NCBI RefSeq assembly: GCF_001661265.1 | Contig: NW_017567014.1 | Coordinates: 186,001 to 250,000, forward strand | Origin: Saitoella complicata NRRL Y-17804 | Taxonomy: Eukaryota > Ascomycota > Saitoellomycetes > Saitoellales > Saitoellaceae | DNA: 64,000 nucleotides | Direction of reading: 5' to 3' | Shown here: piece by piece, positions 51,559 through 60,801 of the stretch | Layout: each line of letters opens with the position of its first letter | Numbering within the stretch: position 1 is the first letter of the stretch | Program-made: the position numbers and the translations under genes | The notes under the pieces: generated by a model | Database searches by the model: none | Told to the model about the DNA's origin: nothing | The model's input: the letters and a program-made list of their open reading frames with translations, nothing else

Positions 51559-51859
51559 GCTCACGGCAGCTGAACTATTTGGAGGACGAAGGAGAAGCTA
51601 GTATTGGAGTGCACGAATACCCAGATTGGTCTTTTGTGAAGGTGATCTTGTATCTAATTTGCGTGGGAAATCGTTCTCGGTGTAATCCACACCATCAGCT
51701 ACAGCTCAGTTAGATTCGAAGAGAGCATCTCCATTCACCCTTCCCGTCTTCCCTCCTCTAAAATAACCTTCGATGAGGTCACCTAATCGATAACTTTGCC
51801 TCCTGCATCCCTACAAGTGCCTGATTTAATCCCGCTCCCATCGTCACCAAACCTTCGTC
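51559..51859. other. Glucoamylase upstream region
   Basis: 301 bp. CT-rich at 51735-51850. No clear CreA-like GCGGGG/SYGGRG pair recognised. Confidence 0.45.
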
Positions 51860-53507
51860 ATGAAGTTCCTTCTTCCAAGCGGTGCCATATGTCTCCTAGC
51901 ACTTTCCGTCTTAGGCTATGCCTTAGACCAACACCCGCTTCTCTCTCCCCTCTCCGGCGACTGGCTGGATGAGCAATACACCATCGCTATGGACGGCATC
52001 CTCAGCAACATCAGCCCCGAGGACACCCTCAAAGGGACGGTGGTAGCTAGCCCCAGTGAACAGCATCCGAATTACTGGGTATGTGCGTCGTACTGGTTGT
52101 TATCATAATGTGATTGCGCTGATACCACGTACAGTACCACTGGACGAGGGATGCGGCGATCACCATGGAGGTTATCGTGCAGCTGTACAACAACACTGCT
52201 ACTCAAGCCGACAAGGCTGGGTGGGAACAGCTGCTGCTCGATTACGTGGAGCATGAGTGGATTGTTCAGGTTATTCGTTGACTCCGGTTACATACCTGCC
52301 CTTGCTGACGGCGGGAACAGCAAACCAACAATCCCAGTGGATCATCCGATGGAGACGGTTTAGGAGAACCAAAGTTCCAGGTGGACGGGACACCCTTTAC
52401 TGGGTAAATTGACCCTATCACCCGCTTGCTAAGCATTTCTGACAAGTTACGTGTAGTCCCTGGGCCAGACCTCAAAACGACGGACCAGCCCTCCGTGCCC
52501 TGACCCTCACTCACTTCGCAAACGCCTACCTGCACCACAACACCCACTCCTCGGCTGCCTACGACTACGTGCACAGATACCTCTACGACGGACTCCTCCC
52601 CACTAACTCTGTGATCAAAGCAGACCTAGAGTACGTCGCCACAAGTATCTTCGAACCATCCTACGACCCATGGGAAGAAGTCCAGGCGGAGAACAACTTT
52701 TTCGTCACGCTCGTTAGTGCAGCGGCGTTGAAGGAGGGTGCAAACTTGGCGGAGTCGTTGGGGGATGAGGGTGCGGCGTCCTGGTATCGGCTCGGTGCTG
52801 AGAAGTATGAAGATCAGGTGCGGGGCCTGTGGGATGGTGAACGGATAGTTTGGAATGGCACGAAGAGTCGTACAGGTGGTATTGATTGGAAGGTCTCGAA
52901 CCTCGATACGGCGGTTCTGCTGGCGTCTTTGTATGCTGATCTTCCGGAGTTTTCACCGTATACACCGGGAATCCTTTCAACAGCCCACGCTCTCAACACG
53001 ACCTTCGCAGCCGAGTACGCTATCAACGCTGGCGAGCGGTATCCACTCCTGGGAAGGTATGGCGAAGACAGATATGACGGGTACGACCTAAGCGAGGGAA
53101 ACCCGTGGTTCCTCTGCACGATGGCCTGGAGCGAAGCTATGTACGCAACCGTATATTATTACCTGCAGAAGGGCTCGAGAATCGACACTGAGGCAGCACC
53201 CGGGTTCTGGGGTGCCTATCTTCCTCTCAACGACTCCACTTCCCTGCTTGACTCATACAGTGGGGCGTGGAATGAAATGTTGTGCGAGCTCCTTCGGGAT
53301 GGGGATGAGAGGCTTGAGCACATCAAGAAACACCGCGGACAGGACAAAGAGGAGTTCGGCTTCATGAGCGAGCAGATTGATAGGGAAACCGGCTACATGG
53401 TCGGTGCAAAGGAACTAACCTGGAGTTACGTTCAGTTCGTGAGAACGAAGTGGAGCCGTGACAGAGTCATGGAAGAAGCAGAGCACAGAGGATTAGCGTG
53501 TGACTGA
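51860..53507 (+). CDS. Secreted glucoamylase, GH15, no starch-binding domain
   Basis: Four exons: 51860-52078, 52135-52269, 52321-52403 and 52457-53507; introns are 56, 51 and 53 nt. The product is 495 aa. A signal peptide (MKFLLPSGAICLLALSVLGY) precedes the catalytic (alpha/alpha)6 barrel. Motifs: YWYHWTRDAAITMEVIVQLY restored by intron 1, LGEPKFQVDGTPFTGPWARP across introns 2 and 3, SYDPWEEVQAENNFFVTLVS with the general acid Glu, and GFMSEQIDRETGYMVGAKEL with the general base Glu, followed by TWSYVQFVRTKW. The known activity is release of glucose from non-reducing ends of starch and glycogen. The family often carries a C-terminal CBM20; here it stops after the catalytic domain. Several N-x-S/T sites fit secretion. 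Confidence 0.9.
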
Positions 53508-53569
53508 TCTGTTTGTGTTAAATGCTAGTAGTTAGTTGTGCGACTAGTTAATAATATATTATGCGAACC

Positions 53570-55639
53570 CTATTCCTCAACAGCAGCCTTCTTACTCTTC
53601 TTTCTCCTCTTCCTCTTCCCACTCTGCTCCCCATTCTCCTCTCCTCCCTCAACCGCCTCACCCACATCCTCCCCCTTCGCCTCCGCCTCCGCCGCAGCCC
53701 TCTGCTGCCTCATCTTCTCCCTCTGCGCCTTCTCCACCTCCTTCCCAAACACCTCCTGCCTCCACTGCTGCAACCTCTTCTTCTTCGCATACTTCCTCTT
53801 ATCCTTCATCACCTGCTCCCTCGTCCTAAACGGATTCAACTTCTTCAAACCAATGAATTCGTTGAGTTGGGTGTCGTCCGCGAGGAGGATATCGGCGGGT
53901 GAGAGACCGAAGTCTTCGGATTCGACGGTGCGGTATTTGAAGCGGGTTGGGAGGTCGCCGATCATGTCTTCGTAGTCGAGTTGGTAGTGGTTGTCAATAT
54001 AGTCGTCGAGTTTTCGCTTTTTGTCCAGAATCTCCTTTCTCTTTTCCTTGCGGGAGGTTCTGGCTCTCTCGCCCTCAACGGCATAGTCCGCATCCATGAT
54101 GATTTCCTCCCCATTCTCGTCAACCATAGTAGCCGGCTTGTTCTTCGCGTTCTTCTTGCTGAATTCAGGCACGATATCATCGATATCAATATCATCATCA
54201 AACGTCGGCTTCGTATCCTTCCCCTCATAATACTTATCATCAAAAGCCTCCTGCATCTTCCGATCCCACCTCTCCGGATCAAACTCCCCCTCCAAATCAA
54301 CATCATCAAACGGCACCGTCTCACTCCCCGTAATCTCCGCAATCTTCTTCAACTTCTCCTCAATCTCCTTCCTCTTCAAATTCTTCAATCGTCGCAATTC
54401 TTCGAGTTTCTGCTGTTTCTCGAGTTCTTTGCGTTCGTTGCGGGCGTCGCGTGCGGCTTTGCGTTTGTCATCTTTGCGGCGGACGGAAGTTATGTTACGG
54501 GCGTGGCCGACGATGTCTGCTGCGCCGGCTTCTTCGTAGCGGAAGTTGTAGGCGTTTTCGAAGTGGTCTACGCGGTCGTCAAATTCATCTTCGTCTTCCT
54601 GGACGATCTCGTCGTACGTGGGAACTCTCGAAGCATCCTTATCCATCCATCCACGGTTCATGATGAAGTTCATCAAGAACTCTTCACCCTTCTCTTCGTC
54701 ATCGTAGGCGACCTCGGTGACCTTGATATCCTTATCCTTCTTCGCTTTGTCGAGCCATTGCTTCAATTCCTCGTCGCCAGCGGCTTCGATCAAGAACTTC
54801 TTGTACCCATCCTCTTCGTCCGCCATCTCCTCGTTTCCCTTCTTCCTCGCTACGAGGAGATCGTCATCATCCTCATCCTCCTCCGCACCAGCATGGAACG
54901 CACTCGAGATCTCAGCCTTGAGTTTCGCCTGTTCCTGCACGTGGGTCATATCATACTTCTCCCTCATTTGTGCACCAAAATCCGCGTCCGCGTCAGCCAT
55001 GTCTTCATCCTCATCTCCCCCTCCCTCCAAAAGATTTCTGCGGTGGTAATCCTTGAGGAACATGGGTTTACTCTCCTTCGCCTTCTCTCTCGCCTCCTTC
55101 CTCTGCTTCTGAAGTTCCCTTTCCGCCTCCTCAAAGTTGAATGGCTTATCTTTGTCGAACAACTCCTTATCCCCCGACCTAATCTTCGCAATCGTCTTCA
55201 AGATAGCGGCATCAACGGCCGGCGTCAACAACTCTGCATCCTCATCCTCCGTCTCGTCTTCCGAATCGGTCTCAGAATCTTCATCATCCTCAGGGTCTTC
55301 CGCGTTGACGAGATCACGCGCATGCTTCACCTCGAGACGTTGGCGTTCTTCACGTTCCTTGTTATGCTGGAACCGCTTTGCGTAATCCTCGTTAATCTTC
55401 AACTCCCCGAGATCCTCCTCATCCGACTCATCCAAGAATCCATTGCCTCCCTTCTTCGTCTTCTTCTCCACGGGAGCGGGAGCGGGGGCGAATGGGGCGG
55501 AGGTAGTGTTCTTGAGGTGAGCGACGACTTCGTCGGAGACGACAGCCTCCTCACGGGCCTTGCGAGCGGCGGACTTCTGCAGAGGATGTTAGACATAGAA
55601 ATAAAGGAGATGAAGGAGTTTACTGACCTTCCTGGGCAT
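53570..55639 (-). CDS. KRI1: Ribosome biogenesis protein Kri1
   Basis: Exon 1 is 12 nt (55628-55639, MPRK); exon 2 is 53570-55576; the intron 55577-55627 (51 nt) has GTCAGT, CTAAC and GCAG. The product is 672 aa. It is highly charged, with alternating acidic runs (LDESDEEDLGELKINEDYAK, DDEDSETDSEDETEDED) and basic coiled segments. The Kri1 core (AYDDEEKGEEFLMNFIMNRGW) precedes the C-terminal conserved segment EDMIGDLPTRFKYRTVESED, FGLSPADILLADDTQLNEFI, GLKKLNPFR. It ends in a Lys/Arg nuclear-type tail. Yeast Kri1 is an essential nucleolar factor for early 40S pre-ribosome processing, with Krr1 as a partner. The glucoamylase stop is only 62 bp from this one. Confidence 0.92.
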
Positions 55640-55947
55640 GTTCAGGGTGTTGCTGCACGTATCTGCACGGCGATATGACTTTTGTACGGCGGTTTTTTAC
55701 CAGGTGAACGAGCCAGCACGTGCACGCGTACGGCCATAACCTTGATCTGTTGAGGGGGAGGATGCACTTTTTTTAAAAGATCAAATCTTGTGTTTTAGTA
55801 ACTTTCAATAGCATCGAAACGTCTGCTGTCGGTGGGAAGTATGGTGGACCCTGCCTTCCCATGGATCCGCGATTTCATCATAGCTGTGGGGGACATCTCA
55901 CACCCTCAACACGTAAACCAAACCCCATAACACCAAACATACACAAA
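55640..55947. other. Divergent promoter, KRI1 / ACB1
   Basis: 308 bp between divergent start codons. A homopolymeric T7/A4 tract at 55770-55779 is the only visible bias. Confidence 0.5.
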
Positions 55948-56391
55948 ATGCCTTCTGCCGAATTCACCAAAGCCGCCGAGGAGGTATAATCATTCGCTCC
56001 CACATTCCTAGTCTGTGTCTAACGAAGGATTGTACAGGTCAAGAACCTCTCCAAGAAGCCCACCGACGATGAGCTCCTCTGCCTCTACGGTCTCTTCAAG
56101 CAGGCTACCATTGGTGACAACAACACTGACAAGCCTGGTATGTTTGATTTGAAGGGCAAGTACAAGTGGGAGGCGTGGAACAAGTTGAAGGGTGAGTGAT
56201 CTCTTGTCATGATAGCCTTGCTCGATCTCGTCCCGCGTGCGCAATTGCGTGGAGGGGTTGGGATGGGGCAATTGGACATGCTTTTGTTTGTGAATGAGTG
56301 TGCTGATCAGTGCTGTTTAGGTACTTCCCAGGAGGACGCCGAGAAGCAGTACATCGCCTTGGTCGAGGAATTGAAGGCCAAGAACGCTTAA
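55948..56391 (+). CDS. ACB1: Acyl-CoA-binding protein
   Basis: Exons 55948-55983, 56038-56191 and 56321-56391; introns 54 and 129 nt. The product is 86 aa, the classic short form. It reads [20 protein letters not shown] and [20 protein letters not shown], then [40 protein letters not shown]. These include the acyl-CoA contact residues (LYGLFKQAT, the Lys/Tyr of KGKYKWEAW). It binds medium- and long-chain acyl-CoA esters in the cytosol and buffers them for lipid synthesis. The N-terminal helix is only complete after splicing of exon 1. The second intron is more than twice as long as most in this window. Confidence 0.95.
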
Positions 56392-56672
56392 ACATTGCCC
56401 AACTTTGCAGAAGAGAAAGTGTGTACGATACATTAATATCATTTTGTTCACATTGATTATTGCACCACGGTCGGTCGAATTGGCAATTGACTAATTTCAT
56501 TGGTATCTATCGAGTCCAACGTCCAAAACGTTCCATAAAAATCCAAGGGAAGGTAATCAGTAACAGAGAGAAAACTAAACACTTAAACGCCGGCCGATCC
56601 CGGATATCACCGTAATATACTGACACTCGCCATCCCTTCTCATCAACCCACACCCACACCTTTGTTCGTAGC

Positions 56673-58145
56673 TTAGAACTGGTATCGGAACTCCAACTCC
56701 TCATCCCCAGTCTTCCCAGCAAAATTACTCGCATCAGCCCCAGGCGTCTGCTCAACCCTATCCCTCTCCGCATTCAACCTCTTCAAATGAATGTACATAA
56801 ACACATACCCAACGACAGCTACACCCATCGCACCCACACTCGTTCCATACCCCACCCAATACCTCGGACTCTGGTAGTAAATCTGTCCAGCGACGACACC
56901 ACCAAGATTACCGAGCGATTGTTGAATTCCGACCGCAGTGGCACGTTTGTAGTGTCCGGCAACGTTGATGTTGAGCCAGCCCAGGTTGAGACCGGGACCA
57001 ATGTAGACTCCGGCTGCGATGAGGAAGGTTGCGAAGTAGAGTACGCCGGCTTTGGTGACGGTGAGGAAGAGGATGTAGCCGATGATCATGATGATGGACA
57101 TCACCAGCAAAATCCCGAAACGCTTCTTGGTGCGATCGGCGATGATGGCGACGACGATGAAAGTGAAGGAGCCGAAGAGGTAGACGGGGACGGTCAAGAG
57201 CTGTGCGTGAACGGAGGAGTAACCCATTGCGCGGATAATTGCGGGCAAGAAGGTAGAGAAGCCGTACAGGGAGATATCGGCGCAGAACTGGATAACAGCC
57301 GAAAGCCAGACTTTAGGGTCACGAGCGGCCTTACGAGTCTCGGCCCAGTCGAATTCCTCCGATCCACGGTAGCGAGCGGTGATTTCTTGACGGGCCCTGA
57401 CCAAAGCCCTCTCGTCCTCGTTTAAGAACCACGCGAGCTTGGGGTCGTCGGGGAGTGTGAAGTACACGAGGACAGCGACGAGGATAGAGAAAGCACCCTC
57501 GATGATATAAAGCCACCTCCATCCCGCATACCCACCAACGCCATCCATATGCGAAATACCATACGCGATCAACCCACCGAAAGCACCAGACACGGCGGCG
57601 GCGGTAAAGAGGTACGAGAGACGCTTCGACTGCTCTTCACGCTTGTAGACCATGGTGAGGTACAAGTTAAGCGAAGGGAAAAGACCAGCTTCGCATGCAC
57701 CCATAATGAGACGCACCGCGACGAGACCAGCGTAGTTGTGCACGAAACAGGTGAAGATGGTACACAGCGACCACGCAATCACCGCACACGGGATCATCCG
57801 CGAGGGACGAATAATCTTGAGCAACAATGCCATCGGTGTCTCGAAGAGACAGTATGTGATGTAGAAAATCGATGTAGCGACGTTGAATTGCGAACCCACG
57901 AGACCAAGGTCTTCGGGCATGCCTTGGATTTTGGCATTTCCGATGTTGGATCTGTCGAGGAAGGAAACGAGGTAGAGGAGGCCGATGAGGGGGGTGAGAA
58001 CGAGATCGAGTTTGAACAAGAGTTTCTTTTCGGCGACGGGGTCGATGTAGATGTCGCTTGAGGATACTGCCTCGGGGGAGCGGTCACCAGAGTTGGTGAG
58101 CTCGAGGTCTTCGTTGTTGAGTTGTTTCTCGGCAGCCATGACCAA
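56673..58145 (-). CDS. MFS transporter, anion:cation symporter (Dal5-like) family
   Basis: An intronless 490-aa frame, MVMAAEKQLNNEDLELTNSG to GDEELEFRYQF (a start at 58139 is equally possible). It has 12 predicted membrane spans, with the family motifs LTPLIGLLYLVSFLDRSNIG in TM1, RLIMGACEAGLFPSLNLYLT in TM4, and GWRWLYIIEGAFSILVAVLV in TM6. Relatives carry allantoate, nicotinate, pantothenate, dipeptides and other small carboxylates with protons. It lies beside two enzymes of 5-oxoproline metabolism and shares an upstream motif with them, so a 5-oxoproline, glutamate or related amide-acid substrate is plausible (inference). The two copies of GGTGGAGCCCCTC in inverted orientation lie 300-410 bp upstream of its start. 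Confidence 0.88.
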   Translation of the reverse strand: MVMAAEKQLNNEDLELTNSGDRSPEAVSSSDIYIDPVAEKKLLFKLDLVLTPLIGLLYLVSFLDRSNIGNAKIQGMPEDLGLVGSQFNVATSIFYITYCLFETPMALLLKIIRPSRMIPCAVIAWSLCTIFTCFVHNYAGLVAVRLIMGACEAGLFPSLNLYLTMVYKREEQSKRLSYLFTAAAVSGAFGGLIAYGISHMDGVGGYAGWRWLYIIEGAFSILVAVLVYFTLPDDPKLAWFLNEDERALVRARQEITARYRGSEEFDWAETRKAARDPKVWLSAVIQFCADISLYGFSTFLPAIIRAMGYSSVHAQLLTVPVYLFGSFTFIVVAIIADRTKKRFGILLVMSIIMIIGYILFLTVTKAGVLYFATFLIAAGVYIGPGLNLGWLNINVAGHYKRATAVGIQQSLGNLGGVVAGQIYYQSPRYWVGYGTSVGAMGVAVVGYVFMYIHLKRLNAERDRVEQTPGADASNFAGKTGDEELEFRYQF

Positions 58146-58444
58146 ATAGTTGGAAGGGTTCGAGAATGTTGGAGATCAATTGGGTATGCGGTCTTGCTTA
58201 TAACCTCGTCGCGTATGAAGTCGTGGTCGGTCGAGATAAGAAGTGTCAATCACTTGATCAAGGCGAAACGGCGACAACCGCGGGACCACCCTCCCGAGAT
58301 GAAATAAGGATGGACACCGATTCGGTGATACGGGCGGTCCAAAGGTGGGGTTAGCTATGACCAGCCCCGAGCGCTTTCGATAAGCCTACGCAACATTTCC
58401 AAGGTTGTTTGGTGTGTGTAGATCTTGGTAGGGTTGACGGGGCG

Positions 58445-58457
58445 GGTGGAGCCCCTC
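58445..58457 (+). promoter_or_regulatory. GGTGGAGCCCCTC motif, copy 1
   Basis: Exact 13-mer GGTGGAGCCCCTC, 300 bp upstream of the transporter start; the same 13-mer occurs inverted 83 bp further upstream. It matches sites in the DUF1445/5-oxoprolinase promoter. Confidence 0.45.
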
Positions 58458-58540
58458 CGTAGCGCGCGAATGTCCAGATAAAGGTGCACTAGACCCAGCA
58501 GCGAGACCATCGAAAAAATCATGCGATGAAGGGGGTGATA

Positions 58541-58553
58541 GAGGGGCTCCACC
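58541..58553 (-). promoter_or_regulatory. GGTGGAGCCCCTC motif, inverted copy 2
   Basis: Minus-strand reading is the same 13-mer as 58445-58457, giving an inverted repeat with an 83-bp spacer. Confidence 0.45.
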
Positions 58554-59337
58554 TGAGGTTCATCTCCGGTTCATTTTCTGTGCGGAGGAAAGTTCTGGGT
58601 AGTGCGGGTGGAAGCCTGGACCTGCTCACGAAGCAATCTGACGTGAAGGAAGAGTAAGGGAACAGTAACACCGAAGCCTATACACCTCCAATCAAAGCCC
58701 ATAGCTAGTAGTGGTAGGCCCGCGTAATCACCTACCAAACCCATCCTATACTCTGGGACCGGCACGCCTCGCCTAGCTTCAGCTTCCCACACTGTTTTAG
58801 CGTTGAGACCCGCTAATCCTCGCTCCGCGGACCTTGTGTGTGTGTGAAACGAACGGCATCTGAGAAATTACAATTCGAATACTGATACTGTACCCGAGCG
58901 GTGCTCCTCCTCTTCTTCCTCGGGAAAGCGGAGACATGCGCTTTCATGAGCAGCTTGCAATTGCTGAGACTTGAGGAGCGAGCTTGCTTGAGATGCCCCG
59001 CGTGTCGATTGCGGCGGGGGGGTGCCGGGAGGGGCACCGCTCGGGTGAAAAATCTCCGGTCCTGTGACATGATGAGAAAAGTTTGGAATTGATCTGATAT
59101 GAGTGTCAGATTGAGGGTGATAGAGGGGTAGACTGCTTGTGCGTAATAGGATCTTGGGTCCGGCTGGTGATGGGAGGGGAAGGGGTAGGGGTATGGGAAG
59201 TCTGGACCTCGAAAGTCTGGAGACGAGATCCAACGGCCAGCCTTCTCACGGCGCTGAGTAGCACTTGCAATCATAGGATAACGACAAGTTCACTGACTCT
59301 TATAACAATACTCTTACACTCCCCTGTCCATCTCTAT

Positions 59338-60312
59338 CTACTCCTCCTTCTTCACGACATCCCAATCCCTCGCATCAAGCACAACCATATGCCCCGGCGC
59401 ATGTCCCATAACAACCCCCTCCAATCCCGCCCTCATAACCGCTTCCTGTGGCGTAACCCCACACGCCCAAAACACCGGAACATTCTCCTCATCCCCCTCC
59501 ACCTCACTCAATTTCCTCCCATCCAAGGTCAAAGGAGCATCTCCCCACTCCGGGGAATCAATGGAAGAGATACCAAGGGTGCGGAGGGCTGACCAACCCC
59601 AGGCGATGGGTTCGCCGTGGGTTGCGGTGTAGGGACGGGTTATTGTGCGGGTGGATTCGATGAGGTGGCGGGGGTAGGGACGCATGGAGACGACGTAGGT
59701 GCTGCCTGTGAAGGCACCCGCGGGGCAGAGTGGAACAGTGGTGCGATACATCGGTACATTCCTGTTCATGACCGTATGCCGGGGTGCGAGACCACCAGAC
59801 GTAAGCGCGGACTCGAAAGAGTACGAACAGCCGATGAGGAACGCGACGTGGTCTTCTGTCCATTCTTCCATCACGTCAGGACATTCGAACTTGATCAACT
59901 TTCCATCCCGGTAGACCATGTAGCGCGGTGCGTCCCTTCTGACATCAAACTCCGCTGCCACGCTGCCATCTTCCACGCCTTCGATCCAGCTCTTTAGCCC
60001 GCTCCAGTCTCCCACAGCCGCGCTCTCTGCCAACAGGGGACACGGTACTGGGTTCCGTGCGCAAAGGAGACGGAAGTCTGGGGCGTAGCGAGAGGGAAGG
60101 ATGAGGAGGTTTGCTTGGAGGTAGGTTGGGGCTAGGCCGGAGGTCGAGGTTGTGTAGGTGTTGTCGCGGGCTGCGAGGCGGGCGGAGAGGCCGGTTGGGT
60201 AGGGGGAGGAAGGAACTCCATTGGAGGATTTCGTTGACTTCGTAATCGCAGGCTCGGTGGTCTGTGAAGGGACCGTGGTTGGGTCAATTGTGACTTGTAG
60301 TGATGGTGCCAT
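59338..60312 (-). CDS. DUF1445 protein, D-glutamate cyclase family
   Basis: An intronless frame; from the ATG at 60312 (MAPSLQVTIDPTTVPSQTTE) it is 324 aa. After a Ser/Thr-rich start of about 40 residues comes the whole DUF1445 core: PTGLSARLAARDNTYTTSTS, GLAPTYLQANLLILPSRYAP, FRLLCARNPVPCPLL, DVRRDAPRYMVYRDGKLIK, VAFLIGCSYSFESALTSGG, NRNVPMYRTTVPLCPAGAF, VVSMRPYPRHLIES and FWACGVTPQEAVMRAG, ending GHAPGHMVVLDARDWD. Vertebrate mitochondrial DGLUCY with this domain converts D-glutamate to 5-oxo-D-proline; bacterial YcsI belongs to the same family. No clear mitochondrial targeting peptide. It is divergent from 5-oxoprolinase. Confidence 0.88.
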   Translation of the reverse strand: MAPSLQVTIDPTTVPSQTTEPAITKSTKSSNGVPSSPYPTGLSARLAARDNTYTTSTSGLAPTYLQANLLILPSRYAPDFRLLCARNPVPCPLLAESAAVGDWSGLKSWIEGVEDGSVAAEFDVRRDAPRYMVYRDGKLIKFECPDVMEEWTEDHVAFLIGCSYSFESALTSGGLAPRHTVMNRNVPMYRTTVPLCPAGAFTGSTYVVSMRPYPRHLIESTRTITRPYTATHGEPIAWGWSALRTLGISSIDSPEWGDAPLTLDGRKLSEVEGDEENVPVFWACGVTPQEAVMRAGLEGVVMGHAPGHMVVLDARDWDVVKKEE

Positions 60313-60801
60313 GTTGATCGCGTAGAGATAGAGAGAGGGTAGGATGTTGGTATCGACGAAGTGGAGGGAGGTGAGAGCGGTTTTGACTGATCTCACGGAA
60401 GACTGTCCACCGGCGTCGGATATCTTACCCGGCCCTTGAGAGTGGAGCTCCAGTATCTATCATACCACATCGCCTCGCACTCGCAACCCATTTTCCCGAG
60501 GTGGATCAACAAGTGGAGCTCCATCGAGCGGCGGCGTCTCATCTCCCTTGACGGAGCGATATGCCTATCTCGGGGTCCGAGCGCGCCCAAAGTGGAGCCC
60601 CGCCTTGCTCGGCCCCACATGTCCATGTACCCACCGCTGCCACACTGTAAGGTCCCGGAGGAGCTCCTCCCCATATCTGGCATTACCGAACGATCCGGTT
60701 ACTCGGTGTATCGTCAACCATCAACCTCCTCCTCCAAGTGATCGGACTTGTCAAGATACTCGCCGGAAGTACTTATACCCCCCTCCTCCTCCTCGGCCGA
60801 A
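60313..60801. promoter_or_regulatory. Shared divergent promoter with GTGGAGCYCC sites
   Basis: 489 bp between the DUF1445 start (60312) and the 5-oxoprolinase start (60802). It holds GTGGAGCTCCA at 60442-60452 and 60513-60523, GTGGAGCCCCGCC at 60592-60604, and a palindromic GGAGGAGCTCCTCC at 60657-60670. The clustering within 230 bp and the match to the transporter upstream sites suggest a binding site for a pathway regulator. Confidence 0.5.

Larger units (their letters stand above)
58146..59337. other. MFS transporter upstream region
   Basis: 1192 bp, between the transporter start (58145) and the 3' end of the DUF1445 gene (59338). It contains two GTGGAGCCCC sites and otherwise no supported frame. 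Confidence 0.5.

Noticed and set aside
53981-55678. 565-codon plus-strand frame opposite KRI1
   Set aside because: Leu/Ile/Val-rich shadow of acidic Glu/Asp codons in KRI1; no family resemblance.
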